From the NCBI GenBank assembly GCA_024235795.1, contig JACKLR010000001.1:1550001-1614000 (forward strand): a stretch of 64,000 bases of DNA. Reading direction: 5' to 3'. The position numbers and the translations under genes were made by a program. The DNA comes from Burkholderiales bacterium (lineage in GTDB: Bacteria > Pseudomonadota > Gammaproteobacteria > Burkholderiales > Nitrosomonadaceae). Positions within the stretch are counted from its first letter, which is position 1; each line of letters starts with the position of its first letter. Of this stretch, positions 19,389-28,092 are shown piece by piece. Under the pieces are notes generated by a model that saw only the letters and a program-made list of their open reading frames with translations, was not told the origin of the DNA and did no database searches.

Positions 19389-20941
19389 GCCCGCCCTCTT
19401 TTTTTGCCCGATAAATCATGAAGAATTTGTTGCACAACAACAGCGTCATTGAACGGGATTTTTTGTCCCTTGATCTCCTGGTAATCTTCGTGCCCCTTTC
19501 CGGCAACCAATACAACATCACCTGTTAAAGCACTGTTGATTGATTGATATATCGCCAATTCTCGATTGACTTCCACCTGAAAATTATCATCATGCGCGCC
19601 GGAAATCATGTCATGGATAATTGCATACGGATCTTCGTTCCGCGGGTTATCACTGGTAAAAATAACATCATCTGCATAACGCGTAGCCACTTCGCCTATT
19701 AATTGCCGCTTACCTTTGTCCCGTTCTCCACCACAACCTAGTACGCAATGTATACGCCCCGGTCTACGAGTCAATTTTTTTGGGGTGCGGGATATTTGCA
19801 CGATTTCCCGCAAAGAGATCAACACTTTCTCCAATGCATCCGGCGTATGCGCATAATCCACGACCACAACCGGCTGATCCCCACCACCAAATTTTTCCAT
19901 ACGTCCGGGAATGGGTTGTACATGCCGAAGCGCCTTGACTGCATCCGCAAAAGCAACCCCACTTGCCAAAAGCGCAGCAGTTACTGCCAGCAAATTGACT
20001 GCATTGAATTTGCCCACCAGGCCAACCTTCAAACGCGCATGATTATCTTGAAATTCAATGTCAAACTCAAAGCCATGCAGATCTATTTTAAGATTAGAGC
20101 CGAACACCATCAGGCATTGTTGAGAAACGAGTTTAACGGCGTCTTTTCTAAACCCGTACCCGATGATCTGAACAGATTTTGGAGAAAGCTGCTGCAGCAT
20201 TTCAATTCCCAAAACGTCATCAAGATTGAGTACCGCAAATTTCAAATTCGGCCAGAAAAACAAGCGCGCCTTGGTTTCCGCATAGGCATCCATATCTTTG
20301 TGATAATCCAGATGGTCGCGTGACAAATTAGTCAACACCGCAACAGACAAAGTCGTACCGTTAATACGCCCTTGTTCTATACCATGCGAAGAAACTTCCA
20401 TAGCCACGCTCTCAGCACCGTTGTGCAAGAAACACGCCAGATTTTTTTGCAACGACACTGAATCAGGCGTTGTATTGATCGTCGTTTCAAGCGCATTGAT
20501 AAAACCATTGCCCAAGGTTCCAATGACAGCTGTTTTTTTTCGCAGCTTTTCCATTGCCTGTGCATACCAATGACTACAAGATGTTTTGCCGTTTGTTCCG
20601 GTAAAACCGACCACCCATAATTTCCGAGATGGATGACCGTACACATGGTCTGCAATAAATCCGGCTTTTTCCCGCAGCTCCGCAACCGCCAGCGACGGTA
20701 TCGACCATTCCCTATTCCATGCGAAATTATGCGAATCCCATATCACAGCATTAGCACCCGCTTTAATGGCTTGCGGTATCAATCTGCGTGCATCGACTTT
20801 TTCACCCGCCAAAGCCAGGAATGTATCGCCGGACTGCACAAGCCGGCTATCTGTTACAAGATTTTTTACGGGCACTCCCAGTTTTTCCAGCTGATGAAAA
20901 TCAAATAATTTTCCGGTTTTCTCAGCCATGACCTGGTTCAT
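19385..20941 (-). CDS. murE: UDP-MurNAc-tripeptide synthetase (meso-DAP-adding)
   Basis: Mur ligase adding meso-diaminopimelate. P-loop GFTGTNGKTSCSHW, LTNLSRDHLDYHKDM, and the DNPR motif (SDNPRNEDP) that marks the meso-DAP-adding type. 518 residues, within range. It overlaps ftsI and murF by 4 bases each. Confidence 0.97.
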   Translation of the reverse strand: MNQVMAEKTGKLFDFHQLEKLGVPVKNLVTDSRLVQSGDTFLALAGEKVDARRLIPQAIKAGANAVIWDSHNFAWNREWSIPSLAVAELREKAGFIADHVYGHPSRKLWVVGFTGTNGKTSCSHWYAQAMEKLRKKTAVIGTLGNGFINALETTINTTPDSVSLQKNLACFLHNGAESVAMEVSSHGIEQGRINGTTLSVAVLTNLSRDHLDYHKDMDAYAETKARLFFWPNLKFAVLNLDDVLGIEMLQQLSPKSVQIIGYGFRKDAVKLVSQQCLMVFGSNLKIDLHGFEFDIEFQDNHARLKVGLVGKFNAVNLLAVTAALLASGVAFADAVKALRHVQPIPGRMEKFGGGDQPVVVVDYAHTPDALEKVLISLREIVQISRTPKKLTRRPGRIHCVLGCGGERDKGKRQLIGEVATRYADDVIFTSDNPRNEDPYAIIHDMISGAHDDNFQVEVNRELAIYQSINSALTGDVVLVAGKGHEDYQEIKGQKIPFNDAVVVQQILHDLSGKKRGRA

Positions 20942-22704
20942 CCTTCCCTGTCTGCCGTCGATGCTAGTGAAAAATTCACACCATTATTCGCGGGTAGCGC
21001 ATCGTGCGGCACATTTAAGATGCGTAGCGATCCTGCCATGACCTGACTAAACACAGGTGCCGCCACGGCGCCGCCAAAATATTTTCCTGCGGAAGGTTCA
21101 TCCAGCATAACGGCGATAATTAAACGCGGCCTGGAAACTGGTGCATAGCCCACAAATGATGAGATATAACGATTTTTGGCATATTTTCCATCAACCAATT
21201 TATGCGCAGTTCCTGTCTTTCCCGCCACGCGATATCCATTTACCTGAGCAAGCGGTGCAGTACCTTCAGTTTGTGTCGCCATTTCCAGCATTTGACTGAC
21301 AGCATGCGCTGTTTCACTCGAAATAACACGCTGCCCCATAACCGGGAATACCTGCTTCTTCAACGAAACCGGCTTTAATTCACCGCCGGTAGTAAAAATC
21401 GTATATGCGCGCGCAAGCTGCATCAGGGAAACAGAAATACCATGACCAAATGACATAGTTGCTTGCTCAATAGGTCGCCATTGACCATAAGGTCGAAGCG
21501 AGCCATTTGCTTCTCCCGGAAAGCCTGTACCAATTGGCATACCAAAGCCAACATTGCTATACATTTCCCACATTGTTTGCGGTTTTAGTGACAAGGCAAT
21601 TTTGACTGTTCCAACGTTACTGGAAACCTGAATCACTTCAGCAACCGACAATAACCCCTTATTACTTACATCACGTATTGTGGAACGACCTACTTTGAAT
21701 GTTCCGGGTGAAGTCTGTAAAACAGTATCAGGATTAACATGCCCGATTTCAATAGCCGTTGCTATCGGAAATGGTTTCAGAGTCGAACCCGGTTCAAAAG
21801 TATCAATCAAAGCACGATTACGAATCCTGTTGCTTGTAATGCTCGATCTTGCATTAGGGTTATAAACCGGAAAATTGGTTAAAGCCAGAATTTCTCCCGT
21901 TTGCGCATCCAGTACCACAATACTGCCTGCCTTTGCCCTATGAACGGCAACAGCACTTTTCAATTCACGATGCGCGATATGCTGAATTCTTCTATCCAGC
22001 GATAAAATGACATCTTGCCCTGGCTTCGGCGGGCGAATTTTTTCAACAGCTTCTACAATGCGCCCTTTATTATCCTTGATCACGCGACGGCTGCCCAACT
22101 TCCCTGTCAGCACATCATTCCATCCGCGTTCGACACCTTCCTGACCTTTATCATTAATATCAGTAAAACCGACAACATGCGCCGCACCCTCACCCTCCGG
22201 ATAATAACGCTTAAATTCAGTTTTAAGCGCAATGCCAGGAATATTCAACGCATCAATACGCTCAGCAACTTCGGGCACGATCTGTCGCTTCAGATAGACA
22301 AAACGTCCATGCTCGCGATAGATACGCTTTTCAACTTCGCCTTTATCCATTTCCAGCAAGCGCACTAATTGGTCTAACTGAACCGGCGTAATTTTTAAAA
22401 TTTTAGGATCCACGTAGACAGAAGCCACCGGTGAGCTAATTGCCAGCACTTCCCCATTACGATCGGCAATCATACCGCGATCGGCATTCATTTCTACGAC
22501 ACGACTGTAACGTGCCTCACCTTCCTGTTGCAGAAAATCATTATGCATACCCTGTAAATAAGCCGCGCGTGCCAACAACCCTATCAACCCCACAACCAAC
22601 AGGCAAAACAGCAGCATTGACCGTCCTGAAGACAACTTTAACCGTGTAGACGTTGCAGGATTAAAATTTTTCAACATGATCAAGTACCGCCCATTGTGCT
22701 TCAT
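20938..22704 (-). CDS. ftsI: Penicillin-binding protein 3, FtsI
   Basis: Septal transpeptidase. One membrane helix (SMLLFCLLVVGLIGLLARAA, about 29-48), PBP dimer domain, then the transpeptidase with S-x-x-K in GSTLKPF (Ser307 from the first start), SSN in VSSNVGTVK, and KTGT in VAGKTGTAHK. 588 residues. Two starts are possible: ATG at 22704 (MKHNGRY) and ATG at 22677 (MLKNFNPA). Both overlap the ftsL 3' end and neither has a strong ribosome site, so coupling to ftsL is likely. Confidence 0.96.
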   Translation of the reverse strand: MKHNGRYLIMLKNFNPATSTRLKLSSGRSMLLFCLLVVGLIGLLARAAYLQGMHNDFLQQEGEARYSRVVEMNADRGMIADRNGEVLAISSPVASVYVDPKILKITPVQLDQLVRLLEMDKGEVEKRIYREHGRFVYLKRQIVPEVAERIDALNIPGIALKTEFKRYYPEGEGAAHVVGFTDINDKGQEGVERGWNDVLTGKLGSRRVIKDNKGRIVEAVEKIRPPKPGQDVILSLDRRIQHIAHRELKSAVAVHRAKAGSIVVLDAQTGEILALTNFPVYNPNARSSITSNRIRNRALIDTFEPGSTLKPFPIATAIEIGHVNPDTVLQTSPGTFKVGRSTIRDVSNKGLLSVAEVIQVSSNVGTVKIALSLKPQTMWEMYSNVGFGMPIGTGFPGEANGSLRPYGQWRPIEQATMSFGHGISVSLMQLARAYTIFTTGGELKPVSLKKQVFPVMGQRVISSETAHAVSQMLEMATQTEGTAPLAQVNGYRVAGKTGTAHKLVDGKYAKNRYISSFVGYAPVSRPRLIIAVMLDEPSAGKYFGGAVAAPVFSQVMAGSLRILNVPHDALPANNGVNFSLASTADREG

Positions 22705-22981
22705 CCATTTTTCTTGCCGAAATAATCTGGATATGATCAGCAGAAGGCACCTCCATATTTAGTTGTTCTCTAGCAGAATTCTCTATTTGCCTACGCGCGA
22801 TCAACGTGCTTTGTTCCAGTTGCAATTTTCCCCATTCCACTTCCAGCTTGCGGGTTATTTCCATTTCGTTTTCCAAAGCCATATTCAACTTGCGCGTCTC
22901 ATGCTGCGCTGTCACCACACCTAACGCACAAGCCACAAACATCAACATCAAAAACAGACTCAATTTAAACATTCGTATCAT
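22661..22981 (-). CDS. ftsL: Cell division protein FtsL
   Basis: 106-residue bitopic protein: a membrane helix at about 5-24 (KLSLFLMLMFVACALGVVTA) and a periplasmic coiled coil (QHETRKLNMALENEMEITRKLEVEW). Sequence conservation in FtsL is poor; the call rests on size, topology and place between rsmH and ftsI. It would form the FtsQLB complex. Confidence 0.9.
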   Translation of the reverse strand: MIRMFKLSLFLMLMFVACALGVVTAQHETRKLNMALENEMEITRKLEVEWGKLQLEQSTLIARRQIENSAREQLNMEVPSADHIQIISARKMDEAQWAVLDHVEKF

Positions 22982-22995
22982 GCACTTGTTTTAAA

Positions 22996-23958
22996 TCAAA
23001 CACGTTCAGCCACGCGCATCACTGCACTGCGCGAACGTATATTTGCTTCAATTTCCTTTTGGCTAGGCCGCATCGCCTTGCCGATTACCTTAAACAACTG
23101 TTGATTCATTTGGCTCAATTCATCCTCCCGTAGAGGAATGCCGCGCGGCACATTATTTTTTCGGGCGGCCACTCGCATAAAACGCTTCACCATTCTGTCC
23201 TCTAGCGAATGAAAACTAATCACAACCAACCGCCCTCCTGTCTTGAGCAAATCCGCACTTTGTTGCAACACTAACGACAGTTCCTCAAGCTCCTGATTGA
23301 TAAAAATCCGTATCGCCTGAAAAGTGCGCGTCGCCGGACTCTGCTTGCCTTCCCGCTTACGCTCACGTGAACGGACAACCGCTGCGACAATCTCGGCAAG
23401 TTGCAGTGTGGCAACAATAGGCTGCCGCGCTCTTGCCATAACAATCGCTCTTGCAATCGACCTAGCATACCGTTCTTCGCCATATTCTCTAATCACCCTC
23501 TCTAATTCTGTTTCAGAAACCGTTTCAATCCACTGTGCAGCCGTTTGCCCTTGGCTGACGTCCATTCGCATGTCAAGCGGCCCGTCTGCACGTAAACTAA
23601 AACCCCTTTCAGCATCCAATTGCGGTGAAGATATCCCCAGGTCCAACAAAATTCCGTCTACCTTTTGCACACCCTTCTCACGCAATAATTGCTGCATTTG
23701 CGAAAAACTGCCGTGTTCGAGACAAAATCGAGGTGCGCCTGTTTTCAACTCTGTCATTAACGACTTTTCTTTTTTTCCCGCCTCAACTGCCGCCCAATCT
23801 CTATCCAATGCAATCAATCGCCCTTTCTGATTTAAGCATGACAAAATCAAACGACTGTGACCACCCCGCCCATACGTTCCATCAACGTAAATGCCATCCG
23901 GTTTAATCGACAATGCTTCAACAGCTTCATGAAGCAAAACTGTAATATGCGCTGACAA
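22996..23958 (-). CDS. rsmH: 16S rRNA m4C1402 methyltransferase
   Basis: MraW/RsmH, the N4-methyltransferase for C1402 of 16S rRNA. SAM-binding YVDGTYGRGGHSRLIL at about 24-39, DGILLDLGISSPQLD, and RTFQAIRIFINQELEEL plus VISFHSLEDRMVKRFMR are diagnostic. 320 residues, normal. It lies 15 bases after mraZ. Confidence 0.97.
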   Translation of the reverse strand: MSAHITVLLHEAVEALSIKPDGIYVDGTYGRGGHSRLILSCLNQKGRLIALDRDWAAVEAGKKEKSLMTELKTGAPRFCLEHGSFSQMQQLLREKGVQKVDGILLDLGISSPQLDAERGFSLRADGPLDMRMDVSQGQTAAQWIETVSETELERVIREYGEERYARSIARAIVMARARQPIVATLQLAEIVAAVVRSRERKREGKQSPATRTFQAIRIFINQELEELSLVLQQSADLLKTGGRLVVISFHSLEDRMVKRFMRVAARKNNVPRGIPLREDELSQMNQQLFKVIGKAMRPSQKEIEANIRSRSAVMRVAERV

Positions 23959-23973
23959 ACCATCACCGTTTCG

Positions 23974-24420
23974 TCATAACGAAAATCCGTTCAACTCTGG
24001 CGGCATATCTTCCTCACTAAACGACAATGCATCTTCAATTTCCTGATTCCATTTTCCTTCATCCCATAGTTCAAATTTTTCCCCCTGCCCGACCAAAACG
24101 ACATCTTTAGACAAGCCTGCAAAACGACGTAAAGGTGGCGAAACCAGGATGCGTCCCGCCCCATCCATTTCCACATCGATGGCATTACCAATAAGCAAGC
24201 GCTGCAAACTGCGTGTTTTTGGATTAAAACTGGAAAGACCATTAAGTCTTTGTTCGATGGGCTCCCATGCTGGCTGAGGATAGACCAACAGGCACTTGGA
24301 CGGATCGGCTGTCACAATCAAATGCCCTGAACATTTGGAAACCAACTCGCCACGATACCTTGCGGGTATCGCAATCCTGCCTTTTGCATCCAAACTGAGC
24401 TGCGTGACACCACGAAACAT
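23974..24420 (-). CDS. mraZ: Transcriptional regulator MraZ
   Basis: 148-residue protein with two SpoVT/AbrB-like repeats: the first begins MFRGVTQLSLDAKGRIAIPARYR and the second contains EMDGAGRILVSPPLRRFA. MraZ is known to bind TGGG-type repeats upstream of itself and repress the dcw operon. Matching boxes are present 44-79 bases ahead of this ATG. First gene of the cluster. Confidence 0.97.
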   Translation of the reverse strand: MFRGVTQLSLDAKGRIAIPARYRGELVSKCSGHLIVTADPSKCLLVYPQPAWEPIEQRLNGLSSFNPKTRSLQRLLIGNAIDVEMDGAGRILVSPPLRRFAGLSKDVVLVGQGEKFELWDEGKWNQEIEDALSFSEEDMPPELNGFSL

Positions 24421-24463
24421 GTTGCCCTCTCATTTTTAGAGGAATTATTAATCTGAACTTTTA

Positions 24464-24499
24464 CCCACAATTCACCACTTTTATACAATTATTTCCCAC
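24464..24499 (-). promoter_or_regulatory. Putative MraZ operator boxes
   Basis: On the minus strand three similar boxes precede mraZ: GTGGG at 24499-24495, GTGGT at 24478-24474 and GTGGG at 24468-24464. Spacing start to start is 21 and 10 bases, i.e. about two and one helical turns. In E. coli MraZ binds TGGG repeats with 10-base spacing. The first box abuts the proposed -10, so binding would block the promoter. Confidence 0.5.
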
Positions 24500-24526
24500 T
24501 TTAATAAAAAAAAAACCGCTCGTCAA
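24498..24526 (-). promoter_or_regulatory. Candidate sigma-70 promoter of the dcw cluster
   Basis: Minus-strand -35 TTGACG (24526-24521, one mismatch), a 17-base spacer that includes a run of ten T, and -10 TAAAGT (24503-24498, two mismatches). Transcription would start near 24490, leaving a leader of about 70 bases before the mraZ ATG. Confidence 0.5.
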
Positions 24527-25111
24527 GTAAAAACAGATATTTTTATATATATGACAAAGACTTAATGCACGAGCGTTTAGCGCCATTTATTTAAAAAAGA
24601 TATAAAAAAAATAGACGGATAGCCTGGTTTATGAAAGTAACAGCATAGGTTTTGAAAACAACAGGGTTATTTTGCTGATGGGTAAAAATGTAAATTCGCT
24701 GTTTCTAATAAATGAAGACTAAATGCCTTTCAAAAAAAGAATGGAATTGATCAACGTTCTCTCAACATGAGCAGGAAGAGTATCTGACGCCGCATTCAAT
24801 CTTATAAAATGAAAAATTTTGGATTAATTAATAACGACCCGGGAAATTATCTCCATTGCAAATATGTTTATAGTATGAAATCATCTTGCTGTTTGTTACG
24901 GTCAGCAAATCAAAAAGAACAAATCCAACATAAAAACTTTACCCATGAGAATAGTCCCATTAACTGCTAATACTGTTATTCCTACGCTGATTATTGCTTA
25001 GCAGTTTTCCATATCTTTCGATATAAAGGATTCAAGGCCTGTTTTTAAATCTCTTTATCAAATTTTATCTTTTATAATTCATCCCTTTCCGGGGCTTACA
25101 AGAATTCATAC
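24527..25111. other. AT-rich spacer between the dcw cluster and czcCBA
   Basis: About 585 bases with no plausible gene. It separates the divergent mraZ and czcC transcription units. A consensus -10 TATAAT occurs on the plus strand at 25073-25078, about 34 bases before the czcC ATG, but no convincing -35 is spaced for it. I see no metal-regulator palindrome and no tRNA. Confidence 0.4.
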
Positions 25112-26476
25112 ATGAACTTAAATGGATCGCTGACAGCAATGTTATTTCTACCCCTTCAAACCAGATTGATTGTGCTGCTGATCCTGACTCTGGGTTTTGT
25201 TGCTGTTTCGGTAGCGGAAAACAACGCAACCAGTGTTTTTTCGCAACCCAACGAAGAAGACACCACAAATACACCTGTATCACCAGTAGAAGGAGAAGCT
25301 CTCACGCTGCGCGATTCAATACAGCTTGCGTTGCAACACAACCCCGATCTCGCGTCTTTCGAGAAAGAAATAAAAGCCCTGCATGGCTTAACCATACAAG
25401 CCGGTTTACTGCCCAATCCTGTTATTCAGTATGACAGCGAAGACGTCAGTTCCCGCTCAAACAGTCCAGCAGCGCGGTTTGATTCGCTTCGCATCATTCA
25501 GCTATTCGAAACTGGCGGCAAGCGTGCGGCCCGCACTCAGGCCGCCTTACTGGGACAGGAAACAGCCGAACAGGATTACGAAGCCAGACGGCTGGATTTA
25601 ATTGCCCGGGTCGCCAATATATTTTTGGATGTATTGGCGGGTCAAGAGCGCTTGAAGCTTGCGCTGGCCAGTCAGGAACTCGCACGGAAAGTAGTGGATG
25701 CAGCGGCCAAACGTGTCATAGCAGGCAAGGCTCCACCGATTGAAGAAACCCGCGCACAAGTTGCACTTGCAACAGCGAATATCGAAGTCGAACAGGCGCA
25801 GCGCAACCTGATTTCGTTTCGCAAACAGCTTGCTTTGCTGTGGGGAAACCCAAATCCATCTTTTGCGCATGTCCTCGGCGAACTGGAATCCTTTGTGATC
25901 ATACCCGAACTGGAAGTGCTTGAAGCACGCCTACAACAAAACCCATTAGCCCTGCGCAGCCTGAAAAATCTTGAACAGCGGCAAGCACTATTTACACTTG
26001 AAAAAGCGCGGCGTATTCCAGATATAACCGTCAACGCCGGCATTCGACGATATGGGCATGATATACCCAATGACACCACAGCGCTTGTTGGGATATCCAT
26101 ACCGTTACCTTTATTTGACCGTAACCAAGGGAATTTGATGGCTGCACAGCAGCGTATTAATCGGGCCGCGGATGAACAAAACGCAATGGATTTGCAATTA
26201 AGAACACTGCTCGCCCAAGCGTATGAATCACTCGTCGCTGCGGATCAACAAATCAACATGCTGCGAGACGAAATCCTGCCCGGTGCAAGAGAAACTTTTA
26301 GAATGGCCAGCCGCGGCTATGAGCTTGGAAGATTCGGATTCCTAGAGTTACTGGATGCACAACGTACATTATTTCAAAACCAAACACTCTATCTACAAGC
26401 ATTAACCAATTATCAGCGGTTAATTAATGAAATTGAGCGTTTGACAGCTGTATCCATGGAACAGCACATTAACTAG
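25112..26476 (+). CDS. czcC: RND heavy-metal efflux outer membrane channel, CzcC-type
   Basis: TolC-family outer-membrane channel of a tripartite efflux pump. Hydrophobic N-terminal leader (about 16-36, RLIVLLILTLGFVAVSVAEN), then paired helical repeats: LTLRDSIQLALQHNPDLASFEKEI opens the first, and GYELGRFGFLELLDAQRTLFQNQ in the second is typical of CzcC/CusC. 454 residues. It is the first of three plus-strand genes (channel, adaptor, RND pump), the czcCBA order. No regulator gene adjoins. Confidence 0.9.
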   Translation: MNLNGSLTAMLFLPLQTRLIVLLILTLGFVAVSVAENNATSVFSQPNEEDTTNTPVSPVEGEALTLRDSIQLALQHNPDLASFEKEIKALHGLTIQAGLLPNPVIQYDSEDVSSRSNSPAARFDSLRIIQLFETGGKRAARTQAALLGQETAEQDYEARRLDLIARVANIFLDVLAGQERLKLALASQELARKVVDAAAKRVIAGKAPPIEETRAQVALATANIEVEQAQRNLISFRKQLALLWGNPNPSFAHVLGELESFVIIPELEVLEARLQQNPLALRSLKNLEQRQALFTLEKARRIPDITVNAGIRRYGHDIPNDTTALVGISIPLPLFDRNQGNLMAAQQRINRAADEQNAMDLQLRTLLAQAYESLVAADQQINMLRDEILPGARETFRMASRGYELGRFGFLELLDAQRTLFQNQTLYLQALTNYQRLINEIERLTAVSMEQHIN

Positions 26477-26543
26477 CCCTGAAAAAACGCATAATGCAAA
26501 TAACATGTTATTTTCGAATTAATATGGTGTTAAGGAGCATACT

Positions 26544-28046
26544 GTGAATAAAAGCAATTTAAAACCGATATTAATTGTGATCATTGTCGGCATCATACTT
26601 GGTGGCATCATCCTTAACCTGGAAAAATCGACTGTATCAAATGAGGAAGACCGAGGTGAAGCTTCAGATGAATTTGCCGATGCAGATTCCGAGGAAGAAA
26701 CCGGCCCTATGGGCGGCAAACTGTTTACCACGGATGATTTCAGCGTGGAGGTCACCATTTATGAAAAAGGTGTTGAACCACAATTCCGCGTCTATCTTTA
26801 TGAAAAAAACAAGCCAATCCCCCCAGGTGAAGCCAAAGTGGCCATTACCCTGTCACGTCTTGGCAGATCAGCTCAATTATTTTCATTCAAACCGATTGGC
26901 GATTATCTGCTCGGTGATCAGGTAGTAGAAGAGCCGCATTCGTTTGATGTCACTATAGCCGCAGAGTGGAAGAACAAAGTGCTTCAATGGCGTTACAGTC
27001 AAGTTGAAGCACGTGTTGAGATGACCGATGAGATGTTAGCCAGCATTGGCGTTAATATTCAAACAGCCGGATCGGCCACCATCCGTCCCAAGCTTCAGTT
27101 ACCTGGCGTCGTTATATTTAATACTCACAATATTGTTCGTGTCGTACCACGTGCCCCGGGTATTGCTATTGACGTACCACGCCACCTGGGAGAACTGATT
27201 AAAGAAGGTACGGTTTTGGCGGTTGCCGAAAGTCAACTGCTAGCAGATTTGCGCAGCCAGTATCTCGCTGCACAAAAGCGCCTGGTATTGGCGAACGCCA
27301 ATTATCAGCGCGAAAAGCAGCTCTGGGAAGAAAAAATTACAGCCAAACAGGAATATTTGACTACACAACAATTGCAAAGCGAAGCTGAGATAGCACTAGA
27401 TCTCGCTGCGGCACGACTGCGTGCAATCGGTGAAAATCCCGAAACCGTCCATCAATTAAAAGACCTGACACGGTATGAAATCCGTTCACCGATTGCAGGC
27501 TTGATCACAACCAAAGCCATTGCGCGCGGTCAGGTCGTCCGGGAAGATGATGCGATCTTTACTGTTGTCGATACCTCGACCATGTATGCAGATTTGACTG
27601 TTTTTCCAAAAGATTTGAGTACAGTCAAACTGGGACAGCGAGCAACCATAAAATCTACGGCCGCAAATATTGAAGGCACAGGTGAAATTACTTTTATTAC
27701 GGCCATGCTGGACCCGCAAACCCGTACCGCAATGGCGCGCGTCACACTGGAAAATCCGGAGGGATTGTGGCGCGATGGTATTTTTGTCAGTGGCTACATC
27801 AATACCGAAGAAATTGAAGTGCCGGTAGCTGTCAGCATGGATGCATTACAGACAGTGTTTGATTGGACTGTGGTTTTTGGCCGCTATGGCGATTACTTAG
27901 AAGCCCGCCCATTGGAACTGGGCCGCAGCGATGGAGAAATGGTCGAGGTACTTGAAGGATTACAAGCCGGCGAACAGTACGCGGCAGGCAACAGTTTTGC
28001 CATCAAGGCAGAATTTGGTAAATCTGGCGCAGAACATGACCATTAA
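26544..28046 (+). CDS. czcB: RND efflux membrane-fusion adaptor, CzcB-type
   Basis: 500-residue periplasmic adaptor. N-terminal membrane anchor (about 7-26, LKPILIVIIVGIILGGIILN) followed by an acidic Asp/Glu-rich linker (EEDRGEASDEFADADSEEE) that could bind metal. Then an extra N-terminal domain of about 100 residues before the HlyD-like core (APGIAIDVPRHLGELIKEGTVLAVAES, coiled coil AQKRLVLANANYQREKQLWEEK, and RSPIAGLITTKAIARGQVV). It starts at GTG with Shine-Dalgarno AAGGAG. It ends EFGKSGAEHDH, a His-bearing tail. It bridges CzcC and CzcA. Confidence 0.9.
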   Translation: MNKSNLKPILIVIIVGIILGGIILNLEKSTVSNEEDRGEASDEFADADSEEETGPMGGKLFTTDDFSVEVTIYEKGVEPQFRVYLYEKNKPIPPGEAKVAITLSRLGRSAQLFSFKPIGDYLLGDQVVEEPHSFDVTIAAEWKNKVLQWRYSQVEARVEMTDEMLASIGVNIQTAGSATIRPKLQLPGVVIFNTHNIVRVVPRAPGIAIDVPRHLGELIKEGTVLAVAESQLLADLRSQYLAAQKRLVLANANYQREKQLWEEKITAKQEYLTTQQLQSEAEIALDLAAARLRAIGENPETVHQLKDLTRYEIRSPIAGLITTKAIARGQVVREDDAIFTVVDTSTMYADLTVFPKDLSTVKLGQRATIKSTAANIEGTGEITFITAMLDPQTRTAMARVTLENPEGLWRDGIFVSGYINTEEIEVPVAVSMDALQTVFDWTVVFGRYGDYLEARPLELGRSDGEMVEVLEGLQAGEQYAAGNSFAIKAEFGKSGAEHDH

Positions 28047-28092
28047 CCCAATACAGTAATTCTTATTTTTAATCCAAAAGCGAGACAGAACA

